Shown here one piece after another: positions 16,703 through 25,179 of a stretch of 64,000 nt of DNA (the first letter of the stretch is position 1; each line of letters opens with the position of its first letter). The stretch spans positions 682,001-746,000 of the forward strand of contig NZ_VFOZ01000002.1 in assembly GCF_006716425.1 (NCBI RefSeq). Direction: 5' to 3'. Both the position numbers and the translations under genes were made by a program. Source of the stretch: Actinoallomurus bryophytorum (GTDB lineage: Bacteria > Actinomycetota > Actinomycetes > Streptosporangiales > Streptosporangiaceae). Below the pieces are notes generated by a model, which saw nothing but the letters and a program-made list of their open reading frames with translations, had not been told where the DNA came from and did no database searches.

Positions 16703-19700
16703 GTGGATCCGGCGGACGGGGTGCCCATGATGGACGACATGAACACCCGTGAGCGGATCGGCCATCTGCACGACTACCTGAGCGCGCTCGCCCAGGAGGT
16801 CCACGCGAAGCCCGTCCGGCATGTCGGGGACTACGAGGTGCCGGTCGCGCCGTCCGAGGTGCCGTCCCATCCCTCCGTACGGCTCGGCGCCGCCGCCGGG
16901 CAGGCATGGCTCCGGGTGGGCAAGACGCCAAAGCCTCTGCCCCCGGCCGTACCGGACGCCCTGGCACCGCTCCTGAGTGATGTGACCCTCGACGATCCGT
17001 TCGCCGCGCCGCGGCCCGAGGATCCCGCGCTCGCCGCCTGGCTGGCCGAGGTCTGGGAGCCCTGGGCGAATGACGCGCGGCCCGCGGCCGCCGCGCGGCG
17101 CCTGTACGAGACGCTGTTCCGGCTCCGGCAGCGGATGCGCAACGACGAGGCGACCCACGAGCTGGTGTGGGGACACGGCGTTCTCGGGTGGAGCTTCGCC
17201 GGTCGGCAGATCTGCCATCCGCTGCTGATCAGCCGCGTGCGCGTCACGTTCGACGACGAGTCCGGGGACCTCTCAGTCGTCCCGGACGGCCTGCCCGCGC
17301 TGGAGCTCGACTGCCTGCAGGGGCTCGGTGTGCCCGACCTCGGCCGGCTCGGCCGCATCGGCGAGGAGCTGGCGGCCGAGCCCGTCGACGTCTGGGCGGA
17401 GGAGGCACGTGCGCTCTACCGAAGGATCGTGGCACCCCTGGGGCTGGACGACCGGCTCGACGAGGGCCCGGAGCTGCCCGAGACCTCCGACGCGCCGGTC
17501 ATCGCGGACACCTGGCGGCTGGTGGTCCGCAGACGTCGCGTGATGTTCGGACGGTTCTTCGAGCAGCTGAAGCTGTCGATGGCGGACCGGGCGACGCTGC
17601 CGGCGCCGATGGTCGCGCTCGCGGGCGGCGAGACCGCCGGACGGGACGCCGAGGACTGGGCGCCGGTCGCCGACCGGTTCCTGCTTCCGCTGGCCGCCAA
17701 TGCCGAGCAGGAACAGATCGTCCGCAAACTCGCCACGCACAGCGGCGTCACCGTACAGGGCCCGCCCGGCACCGGAAAGAGCCACACGATCGCGAACCTG
17801 GTGTCCCATCTGGTGGCCCACGGCAAGCGTGTGCTGGTCACCGCGCACAAGGACCAGGCGCTGACCGTGCTCCGCGACAAGATCCCGGCCGACCTGCGCG
17901 ACCTCTCCCTCGCCGTGCTCGGCTCCTCCTCGGCCCACCTCACCGAGCTGCAGCGGTCCGTACAGGCCATCACGTCGGCGGCCGACGGCGTGGACGAGGA
18001 ACAGGAGACACGAGCGGTCGCGGCGCTCCGTACCCGCCTCGACGAGGTAGAGGCCGAGGTGCTGCTGCTGCGCAAACGCCTCCGGCACGGGCTCGAACGC
18101 GAACAGGAGGTCCTGGAGATCGCCGGTCATCCGCGCCGCGCCGCCGAGGTCGCCGACTGGCTGGTCCAGCACCAGGACGCCCTGGGCCGGATCCCCGACA
18201 CCCTCACGCCCGAGACGGCCTGCCCGCTGACCGCCGCCGAGCTCGCGGAGCTGTTCTCCCTGATCCACCGGATCGGCGCGGACGACACGATCGCCTGCAC
18301 CCCCGATCTTCCGTCCGCGGGCGACCTCCCGTCCGCCGAACGCCTCGCACGGGACGCCGAGGAGGTACGGCGCCTCGCGGGCGTCCTGGCGGGCCACGAC
18401 CTCGCGCGGATCGACGAGATCGGCGACGCGGAGCTGGGCCGTCTGGCCGACGACACCGGCCGCGCCGCCGCACACCTGGCCGGTCTGGAGGACGACTGGC
18501 TGGTCCGGCTGCGCGCGCAGGTCGTCCAGGACCGGCAGTGGCTCGACCTGTGGGGCGGCCACACCGAGCGGCTGCGCCAGGACTCCCATCAGTGCGCACT
18601 GCTGCGCGCCACGATCGCCGGCTCCCGTGTCGAGGTGCCCGGCCGCACGTACCGCGAGACGCTCGGGCTGCTCGACCAGCTCGGCCGTCGCTACGCCGAG
18701 AACAAGAAGGTCTCCTCACTCGTCAACCGCGACCTCGCGCAGTTCGTACGGGAGGTGAGCGTCGACGGCGAGCCGCCGCAGACCGTGGAGGACGTCGACA
18801 AGATCGCCGCGCACGTACGCCTGCGGAGGCTCCGCGAGGCGCTCGCCCAGCTGTGGGCCGACGAGTTCGTGGCGGCGCTGTCGGCGCCGCCCGTACCCCC
18901 GGGCATCGCGGCCGTGGAGATCTGGATCGACGAGCGGGCCCAGCAGATCGCCGACGCCGTGCGATGGGAGACCGCCGGGTGGCCGCGGCTGCGCGAGCGC
19001 GTCGCGTACGTGGTCCACGCCCCCGCCGGTCCCTCGGCCGATGACCTGCACGGGCTCGCGGGCGTCCTGGACGGTCTGCGCGCCCGGCAGCGTCAGCGCG
19101 CGCTGCAGACCGATCTGACCCGCCTCGGCGAGTGGCTGTCCTCGGCACGCGCGCGGCCCGAGGCGAGCTCGCTGTGGGGCGACCTGCTCGACGCGCTCAC
19201 CACCTCGGACTGGGAGCGCTGGGACGCCGCGGTGGCGCGCGCGGCGCGGCTGGGCGCGCTGCGCCCGGAGGTCGTACGCCTCGCCGCGCTGTACGACCGG
19301 CTCGGGGCGGTGGCGCCGCGGTGGGCGGAGCTGGTCCGCGAGAGCGGCGGCGACCCGCTCCGGTGCGGCGACCCGGCCCGTCTGGACCTGCTGTGGCGGT
19401 GGCGGCAGGCCGAGACCTGGCTTTCGGGCGTCATCGGGGACGACGACGTCGCCGAGGTGCAGCGGCGGCTCGACGGCGCGCAGGAGGAGCAGCGGCGGCT
19501 CACGCTGGAGCTGACCCGCCGGTCGGCCTGGCTCGCGATGAAGCACAACCTGGACCACACCCAGCGGCAGGCGCTGGTCGGCTGGCTCCAGACGCTCCGC
19601 AAGATCGGCAAGGGCACCGGCGCCGCGGCGAACAAGTGGCGCGCCGAGGCCCAGCGCCTGATGCCGCACGCCATGGGCGCGGTGCCCGTCTGGATCATGC

Positions 19701-20926
19701 CGTACTACCGGGTCGTGGAGTCGTTCGACCCTTCGGTGGCGCCGCCGTTCGACGTCGTGATCGTCGACGAGAGCAGCCAGTGCGACACGTTCGCGCTCGG
19801 CCTGCTGGGACTCGGCGCCAAGATCGTCGTGGTGGGCGACGACAAGCAGATCAGCCCGTCCGCGATCGGCACCGAACGCGACCGGGTCGACGAGCTCATC
19901 CGCACGCACCTGGGCGACTTCCCGCACGCGCTGCTGCTGGACCTGGAGTCGAGCCTGTACGACGCGTCGGCCCGGCTGTTCCCCGGGGTCGTACGCCTGC
20001 GCGAGCACTTCCGCTGCCTGCCGCAGATCATCGAGTTCTCCTCCCAGCACTACTACGCCGGCGAGATCCAGCCGCTGCGCGAGGAGACCTCACGGCTGCC
20101 GGGCCCCGTCGTACGCGCGGTGTACGTCCCGGACGGCGTGCGCCAGGACCTGGCGATCGGCAACGTCAACGAGGCGGAGGCCCGTGCCCTGGTCGACCAG
20201 CTGGTCCAGTGCTGCGCCGACCCCGCGTACGAGGGCCGTTCGATGGGCGTGATCTCGATGCTGGGCACCAGCCGGCAGGCGGCCCACATCGACGCCGCGC
20301 TGCTGCACAAGCTGGGCCCGGAGGAGTACGAGGCGCGCCGGCTTCGGTGCGGCGACGCGTACAGCTTCCAGGGCGACGAACGCGACGTCGTCTTCATCAG
20401 CGTCGTGGCGGACGACGCACGCAGCGCTGCCACGTCGCGGCTGTACGAACAGCGGACGAACGTCGCGGCCAGCCGCGCCCGCGACCAGATGTGGGTCTTC
20501 CACAGCGTCCGGCCCGATGAGCTCCACCCGGAGGACCAGCGCGCCAAACTGATCAGGTACGCCGCGGACGGGCAGCGCTCCCCTGACCTGGCCCGCGACC
20601 TGGAGTCCCGCTGCGAGTCCGACTTCGAACGCCGCGTCCTGCGCCTGCTGCTGGCGCGCGGCTACCGGGTGACTCCCCAGCATCCGGTGGGCAGCCTGCG
20701 CATCGACCTGGTCGTACGCGGCGGCGGCCGCAAACTCGCCGTCGAGTGCGACGGCGACAAGTACCACGGCCCGGACCAGTGGGAGCACGACCTACGCCGC
20801 CAGCTGGTCCTCGAACGCCTCGGCTGGCGCTTCTGGCGCGTCCGCGGCAGCGCCTTCTACCGCGACCCCGAGTCGGCGATGGCGACCCTGTGGCCGCTGC
20901 TCGACGAGCTGGGCATCGTGCCCTGA
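16703..20926 (+). CDS. SF1 helicase with C-terminal MTES_1575-type REase domain
   Basis: 1407 aa. An unassigned N-terminus (1-340) is followed by a Walker A motif GPPGTGKSHTI near 352. A long insertion contains helical segments (about 430-950). Walker B VIVDESSQCD is near 1018, and later helicase motifs are FQGDERDVVFISVV and NVAASRARDQMWVF. The C-terminus (about 1300-1400) has RIDLVVRGGGRKLAVECDGDKYHG, WEHDLRRQLVLERLGW and FYRDP, matching Vsr/DUF559-like REase_MTES_1575 nucleases fused to helicases. Such proteins are candidate nucleic-acid surveillance or defence enzymes. Start options are the GTG at 16703 and ATGs at 16727, 16730 and 16739. No partner gene is adjacent. Confidence 0.88.
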   Translation: MDPADGVPMMDDMNTRERIGHLHDYLSALAQEVHAKPVRHVGDYEVPVAPSEVPSHPSVRLGAAAGQAWLRVGKTPKPLPPAVPDALAPLLSDVTLDDPFAAPRPEDPALAAWLAEVWEPWANDARPAAAARRLYETLFRLRQRMRNDEATHELVWGHGVLGWSFAGRQICHPLLISRVRVTFDDESGDLSVVPDGLPALELDCLQGLGVPDLGRLGRIGEELAAEPVDVWAEEARALYRRIVAPLGLDDRLDEGPELPETSDAPVIADTWRLVVRRRRVMFGRFFEQLKLSMADRATLPAPMVALAGGETAGRDAEDWAPVADRFLLPLAANAEQEQIVRKLATHSGVTVQGPPGTGKSHTIANLVSHLVAHGKRVLVTAHKDQALTVLRDKIPADLRDLSLAVLGSSSAHLTELQRSVQAITSAADGVDEEQETRAVAALRTRLDEVEAEVLLLRKRLRHGLEREQEVLEIAGHPRRAAEVADWLVQHQDALGRIPDTLTPETACPLTAAELAELFSLIHRIGADDTIACTPDLPSAGDLPSAERLARDAEEVRRLAGVLAGHDLARIDEIGDAELGRLADDTGRAAAHLAGLEDDWLVRLRAQVVQDRQWLDLWGGHTERLRQDSHQCALLRATIAGSRVEVPGRTYRETLGLLDQLGRRYAENKKVSSLVNRDLAQFVREVSVDGEPPQTVEDVDKIAAHVRLRRLREALAQLWADEFVAALSAPPVPPGIAAVEIWIDERAQQIADAVRWETAGWPRLRERVAYVVHAPAGPSADDLHGLAGVLDGLRARQRQRALQTDLTRLGEWLSSARARPEASSLWGDLLDALTTSDWERWDAAVARAARLGALRPEVVRLAALYDRLGAVAPRWAELVRESGGDPLRCGDPARLDLLWRWRQAETWLSGVIGDDDVAEVQRRLDGAQEEQRRLTLELTRRSAWLAMKHNLDHTQRQALVGWLQTLRKIGKGTGAAANKWRAEAQRLMPHAMGAVPVWIMPYYRVVESFDPSVAPPFDVVIVDESSQCDTFALGLLGLGAKIVVVGDDKQISPSAIGTERDRVDELIRTHLGDFPHALLLDLESSLYDASARLFPGVVRLREHFRCLPQIIEFSSQHYYAGEIQPLREETSRLPGPVVRAVYVPDGVRQDLAIGNVNEAEARALVDQLVQCCADPAYEGRSMGVISMLGTSRQAAHIDAALLHKLGPEEYEARRLRCGDAYSFQGDERDVVFISVVADDARSAATSRLYEQRTNVAASRARDQMWVFHSVRPDELHPEDQRAKLIRYAADGQRSPDLARDLESRCESDFERRVLRLLLARGYRVTPQHPVGSLRIDLVVRGGGRKLAVECDGDKYHGPDQWEHDLRRQLVLERLGWRFWRVRGSAFYRDPESAMATLWPLLDELGIVP

Positions 20927-20939
20927 CGCCTTGGCCTGC

Positions 20940-21878
20940 TCAGGGCTGCCGCGCCGCCTGTTCGTCCGCGACCTGGATGATCGTCTTCCCGGACGTGCGG
21001 CGGTGGCGGGCGAACGCGGAGGCCGTCTCGGAGAGTGGTCGCACGGCGCCGACGATGGTTTTGAGCCGTCCGGCCCGGACGCGCTCGGCGAGGTCGATCA
21101 GCCGGGCGCGGTCGGGTTCGACGACGAAGAAGACGGCTCGCCCGTCCTTGGGTCGCACCGTGGGTGGCATGGCGATGGTGACGAGGGTGCCGCCCGGCCG
21201 TACGAGCTCGGCCGATCGCTCGAGGATGGCGCCGCCGATGACGTCGAAGACCACGTCCACCTCGCCGGCGTCCCGCAGATCTTCGGCGTCCAGGTCGAGG
21301 AAGGTCTGCGCGCCGAGGCCGAGCGCGACGTCGCGGTCGTCGGCTCGGCCGGTGCCGATCACGCGGGCGCCTGCCTCCCGCGCGAGCTGGACGGCGATCG
21401 AGCCGACACCGCCCGCGGCGCCGTGAATGAGGACGGTCTGGCCGGTCGTCAGGTGGGCGTGGTCGAAAAGTCCCTGCCACGCGGTCAGTCCGGAGATGGG
21501 CAGCGCGGCGGCGACCGTGTGGTCGATGTCGGCCGCGAGGGGTGCGAGGTTGCGCGCCTCCACCGCGGTGTACTCGGCCAGGGATCCGTTGCGGGTCCAG
21601 TCGGCCAGTCCGAACACCCGCTGGCCCACGGTGAGGCCGGTGGTTCCGTAGCCGAGCTCGACCACGGCTCCGGACAGCTCGTGCCCGGGGATGCTGGGTG
21701 TACGGTCGCGGCCGGCGCGATCGGTCCACGTCGCCGGCCAGTCGAGCTCTCCGGGGGTGAAGCCCGCGGCGTGCACGCGCACGATGACGTCGTTCTCCGC
21801 GGCGTGGGGGTAGGGCATGTCCGTCAGGGTGAGGCCGCCGACACCCGCGTCACGGTCTCGTACGGTGATCGCTCGCAT
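20940..21878 (-). CDS. NADP-dependent MDR oxidoreductase
   Basis: A 312-aa zinc-free medium-chain dehydrogenase/reductase. The N-terminal GroES-like fold includes PGHELSGAVVELG. The Rossmann segment has VLIHGAAGGVGSIAVQLA (about 150-168) for NADP(H). The usual structural zinc cysteines are absent, as in quinone oxidoreductase-like members. The substrate cannot be deduced. The ATG at 21878 has GAGAGGATT upstream. It ends 13 nt from the helicase gene, convergently. Confidence 0.88.
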   Translation of the reverse strand: MRAITVRDRDAGVGGLTLTDMPYPHAAENDVIVRVHAAGFTPGELDWPATWTDRAGRDRTPSIPGHELSGAVVELGYGTTGLTVGQRVFGLADWTRNGSLAEYTAVEARNLAPLAADIDHTVAAALPISGLTAWQGLFDHAHLTTGQTVLIHGAAGGVGSIAVQLAREAGARVIGTGRADDRDVALGLGAQTFLDLDAEDLRDAGEVDVVFDVIGGAILERSAELVRPGGTLVTIAMPPTVRPKDGRAVFFVVEPDRARLIDLAERVRAGRLKTIVGAVRPLSETASAFARHRRTSGKTIIQVADEQAARQP

Positions 21879-21921
21879 GCTCGAATCCTCTCAGGGACAT
21901 CATCGCGTGGCCCTACGAGGG

Positions 21922-22560
21922 TCAGCTCGGCCAGGGTGAGCCGACGATGCGCTCGACCGTCGTCGTGCGCCGGAAGCCGGGGATGAAGTGTTCGAGCACG
22001 TCGGAGTTCACGGTGCCGTTCGTGGTCTCGGGGCGGTCCTTGAGCCCGTCGACGTAGGCGCGCAGGAACGCGTTCTTGAAGTCCCCTCGCGGGTGGACGG
22101 CGAGGATCTCGTCCAGCAGCTCGTGTTCCAGACCGTCCAGGCCGAAGCCGACCACGTCGGTCAGGACGCCGAGGTGCGTGGTCGCGATCTCCGGGGCCAT
22201 CCGGCCGGGGACGCCCGGCGTGGTGTGCAGCGCGATCGCCGTCCAGACGGTCTCGGCCGCGGCCGCCGGGAAACCCCGGTCCAGGAGGAACCTGCGCGCG
22301 TGGTCGGCGCCGTCGACCTCGAAGCGCTGCTCGGCATCGGAAAAGGGAGTCAGGAGGCCGCTGTCGTGGAACATGGCCGCCAGGTAGAGCAGCTCCGGGT
22401 CGGGTCGCACGCCGAGCCTGTGAGCGTGGATCAGGCCGAAAAAGAAAACCCGCCGGGAGTGGTGGTAGATGAGAGGGCTGGTCGTCTCCTGGATGAACCT
22501 GGTCGCCTCGGCGACCGCCGCCGTCTCAGGAACCTCCAGCCCCGCGATGACCTCTGGCAT
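21922..22560 (-). CDS. HD-domain protein (cyanamide hydratase-like)
   Basis: A 212-aa soluble protein with the metal-binding HD pattern: YHHSRRVFFFG (about 34-44), MFHDSGL (about 65-71) and a downstream histidine in ALHTT. The order and length match the HD-type group annotated as cyanamide hydratase-like in bacteria. Actual substrates of these bacterial members are mostly unknown. The start is the ATG at 22558-22560. AGAGG lies close upstream, giving short spacing. It follows the MDR gene's upstream region on the same strand. Confidence 0.75.
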   Translation of the reverse strand: MPEVIAGLEVPETAAVAEATRFIQETTSPLIYHHSRRVFFFGLIHAHRLGVRPDPELLYLAAMFHDSGLLTPFSDAEQRFEVDGADHARRFLLDRGFPAAAAETVWTAIALHTTPGVPGRMAPEIATTHLGVLTDVVGFGLDGLEHELLDEILAVHPRGDFKNAFLRAYVDGLKDRPETTNGTVNSDVLEHFIPGFRRTTTVERIVGSPWPS

Positions 22561-22718
22561 GGCCTCTGACTTCCGGGAAGTGGATCGTGTGTCCGACTTC
22601 CATGCTGCCCGCTGAGCGCCGTTCGGCACACCTAGCCGATGCGGCCACCGGGGACATAGCCGTCGTCGAGCGCTGAGGCGGTCTGGACCAGGGGTCTGCG
22701 GGACCTGAGCGTTCGTGA

Positions 22719-23957
22719 TCAGAGGTCGGCCAGCTTTTTGTGCAGGAAGGCCCGTTCGCGCTCGTTCCCGACGAGTTCGAGCGCGTTCCGATAGGCCGTT
22801 GCCGCCTCTGCGGTCCGGCCGAGTTTGCGCAGGAGATCCGCCCGTGCCGCCGGGAGGAGGTAATAGTCCCGCAGTGCGTGTCCGTCCAGCGCGTCCAGTG
22901 CTGTGAGACCGGCCTGCGGGCCGTCGCGCATCGCGACGGCCACCGCCCGGTTGAGCTCGACCACTGGCGACGGGGACACTCGTGCCAGCACGTCGTAGAG
23001 GGCCACGATCTGCGGCCAGTCGGTCGTGGCGACGTCGGGCGCCTCGGCGTGGATGGCCGCGATCGCCGCCTGGATCGCGTACGGCCCGGAGCGGGGCCCG
23101 CACAGGGCGGTGACGACCAGGTCGCGTCCCTCGGCGATGTGGTCGGCGTTCCATCGCCCGCGGTCCTGGTCCTCGAGCGAGACGAGCTCTCCCTCCGCGT
23201 CGACGCGGGCCGCGCGGCGGGCGTCGACCAGCAGCAGCAGAGCGAGCAGCCCGCTCACCTCGGGTTCGGCGGGCAGCAGCCGGTGCAGGATCCGGGTGAG
23301 CCGGATCGCCTCGTCGGTGAGATCGGCACGCACCAGGTCCTCGCCCACGCTGGCCGTGTAGCCCTCGGTGAAGATCAGGTAGATGACACGCAGCACGCCG
23401 GTCAGGCGCCCGGCCAGCTCGTCGGCCTCGGGCACGCGGAACGGGATTCGCGCGCTCGAGATCTTGCGCTTGGCCCGTACGATCCGCTGCGCCATCGTGG
23501 CCTCCGGCACCAGAAAGGCCCGCGCCACCTCCGAGGCGGACAGCCCCGCAAGGCACCGCAGCGTCAGCGCGATCTGGGCCTCGATCGACAGCGCGGGATG
23601 GCAGCAGGTGAAAAGCAGGCGCAGCCGTTCGTCGGGGACGTCGCCGGTCTCCCACTCGGGTACCGCCGGGACGAGATGCTGCGCCTCGACGTGCATGATC
23701 GCGAGCCGGGCCGCGTAGGCCTTGTCCCGCCGCAACCGGTCCACGGCCTTGCGCCGCGCGGTCGTGAGCAACCAGGCCACAGGTGCCGACGGCACACCGT
23801 CGACGGGCCAGCGCTCCAGCGCGGCCTCGATCGCGTCGGATGTGACGTCCTCTGCGAGGTCGAGGTCGCCGAACTGGCGCACGAGCATGCCGAGCAGCCG
23901 ACCCCGCTCCTCCCGGAACACCGCCTCGACGGAGCCGGCCGCTCGTCTGCCGGTCAT
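22719..23957 (-). CDS. ECF42-type sigma factor with TPR-like C-terminus
   Basis: 412 aa. Sigma-2 (about 10-80, [23 protein letters not shown]) and sigma-4 (about 110-165, [28 protein letters not shown]) are followed by a long DUF6596/TPR-like C-terminal extension (about 180-412) typical of the ECF42 group. That group lacks an anti-sigma factor and is encoded beside DGPF/YCII proteins. Here the ATG overlaps the stop of the upstream DGPF gene by an ATGA, so the two are translationally coupled. The in-frame extension upstream of 23957 lies inside that gene and is rejected. Targets are unknown. Confidence 0.92.
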   Translation of the reverse strand: MTGRRAAGSVEAVFREERGRLLGMLVRQFGDLDLAEDVTSDAIEAALERWPVDGVPSAPVAWLLTTARRKAVDRLRRDKAYAARLAIMHVEAQHLVPAVPEWETGDVPDERLRLLFTCCHPALSIEAQIALTLRCLAGLSASEVARAFLVPEATMAQRIVRAKRKISSARIPFRVPEADELAGRLTGVLRVIYLIFTEGYTASVGEDLVRADLTDEAIRLTRILHRLLPAEPEVSGLLALLLLVDARRAARVDAEGELVSLEDQDRGRWNADHIAEGRDLVVTALCGPRSGPYAIQAAIAAIHAEAPDVATTDWPQIVALYDVLARVSPSPVVELNRAVAVAMRDGPQAGLTALDALDGHALRDYYLLPAARADLLRKLGRTAEAATAYRNALELVGNERERAFLHKKLADL

Positions 23958-24310
23958 GACAGGCCGAAGTCCTGGATCGGGCGTACCTCGACGCGCCAGG
24001 CCCGTGCCCCGGGGCAACGGGCAGCCCAGTCGATCGCCGTATCGAGATCGGGAAGGTCGAGGATGTAGTACCCGCCGAGGTACTCCCGGGTTTCGGCGAA
24101 GGGTCCGTCGGTGATGATGCGGTCCCCGGTCCTGCCCACCTGGACGGAGGTGGCGGTCTCGAAGGAGTCCAGCACGTTGCTGTCGACCATGACGCCGGCG
24201 TCACAGACGGCCTTGTGATAGCCCATGAACGCCTCCATGAGGCCCTGGTCGGCCTCGGCCGTCAGCGGATCGGAGTCCTGGCTACCGATGATCAGCAGCA
24301 TGTACTTCAC
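23954..24310 (-). CDS. YCII/DGPF-family protein
   Basis: 118 aa beginning MKYMLLIIG and containing [19 protein letters not shown], with the eponymous DGPF motif near residues 88-91. It has the ferredoxin-like YCII fold. These proteins accompany ECF42 sigma factors, where the partner is proposed to act in the same pathway, though its biochemical role is not settled. The GTG at 24310 has GAGGAG upstream. The stop overlaps the sigma gene's ATG. Confidence 0.9.
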   Translation of the reverse strand: MKYMLLIIGSQDSDPLTAEADQGLMEAFMGYHKAVCDAGVMVDSNVLDSFETATSVQVGRTGDRIITDGPFAETREYLGGYYILDLPDLDTAIDWAARCPGARAWRVEVRPIQDFGLS

Positions 24311-24620
24311 GGTGATCTCCTCATCTCATCTGTCGTCTTCGTGCGTGCCCGCGGTGCGGCACATCGAGATGACGAATGGTGGGGCCGCGAATCGACAGCC
24401 CGCCAGAGGATTTCTTCAGGCCCGTTCGGGCCACGCTCACGGGATCCTGCGCCTCGTACGACTGTACGTGCAGGGCGACGAATCGATCAGAGCCGCCACG
24501 ACGCACCGGCACCGGAGATCATGTAGCCACCCCGGACAAGATCAAGTCACACTCACCGAGATATAGACTGACCTGCTCGGATTTCGCCTTGCAGGATCGA
24601 TCAGGGTTACGGGGACAGGG
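24311..24620. other. Divergent intergenic region, no gene seen
   Basis: 310 bp between the DGPF/sigma operon (minus) and the small secreted-protein gene (plus). Short frames here lack ribosome-binding sites and conserved-looking sequence. It should hold both promoters, but I cannot assign boxes. Confidence 0.5.
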
Positions 24621-25043
24621 ATGCCGACTCACGAGTGGACCATGGCCGGCGATGAGTACGGCTCGCCTCCGCGCCCCAGGCGGAAGACTCGCCCGATCGT
24701 CGCCCTGGGCGTGCTGGGGTTCCTGGGACTGGTCACCGCGCTCTTCTTGATCGGTGTGCCGGGAGGGAGTACCCCGTCCCTCGGCCCGAAGAACTACCGG
24801 ACCAGCGTCGACTGCCAGGTGAACACCGTCGGATCGCGGGGCACGGTGACCATCAGCGGCACGATCACCGGCGACGCTGCGCGTTACTCGGTCACCGTCG
24901 AGGTTCTGGATTCGGCCTCGCAGCAGAGGATCGGCGTTCAGACCTTCGAGGTTCGCGGCACGACCACCTTCGGAGGAACCACCGAGGCGCAAGCTCCCAT
25001 TGGATCCGCAGGCATCGAATGCAAGATCACCAAGGTGGCCTAG
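24621..25043 (+). CDS. Membrane-anchored extracytoplasmic protein, unknown
   Basis: 140 aa. A basic N-terminus (RPRRKTR) precedes a single hydrophobic segment (about 26-46, IVALGVLGFLGLVTALFLIG). A predicted extracytoplasmic beta-rich domain follows, with two cysteines (in SVDCQV and IECKI) that could form a disulfide near its two ends. The N-in anchor makes a surface protein likely. GGGGACAGG precedes the ATG. No family is recognised and no neighbour points to a function. Confidence 0.65.
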   Translation: MPTHEWTMAGDEYGSPPRPRRKTRPIVALGVLGFLGLVTALFLIGVPGGSTPSLGPKNYRTSVDCQVNTVGSRGTVTISGTITGDAARYSVTVEVLDSASQQRIGVQTFEVRGTTTFGGTTEAQAPIGSAGIECKITKVA

Positions 25044-25143
25044 CCGATTGCCCATGGGCCAGCGTCTGCCACGGTGGATATCCGCAGGCAGTCGCCTGTC
25101 CGGCGTTCACGCACCCCACGGAAACCCCTGCTTTGCGCATCTA

Positions 25144-25172
25144 TTGACATAGATCAACCCGATTGTCAGAGT
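25144..25172 (+). promoter_or_regulatory. Promoter of GH31 gene, probably leaderless
   Basis: TTGACA (25144-25149), a 17-bp spacer, then CAGAGT (25167-25172) as a -10-like box, 7 nt before the GTG at 25180. The spacing implies transcription starting at or near the start codon. No convincing ribosome-binding site is present. Confidence 0.5.
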
Positions 25173-25179
25173 TCATGCC

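Noticed and set aside
21922-24204. A single 760-codon frame joining the HD protein to upstream sequence
   Set aside because: Only the last 212 codons are protein-like. The upstream part is antisense or out of frame with the sigma factor gene.
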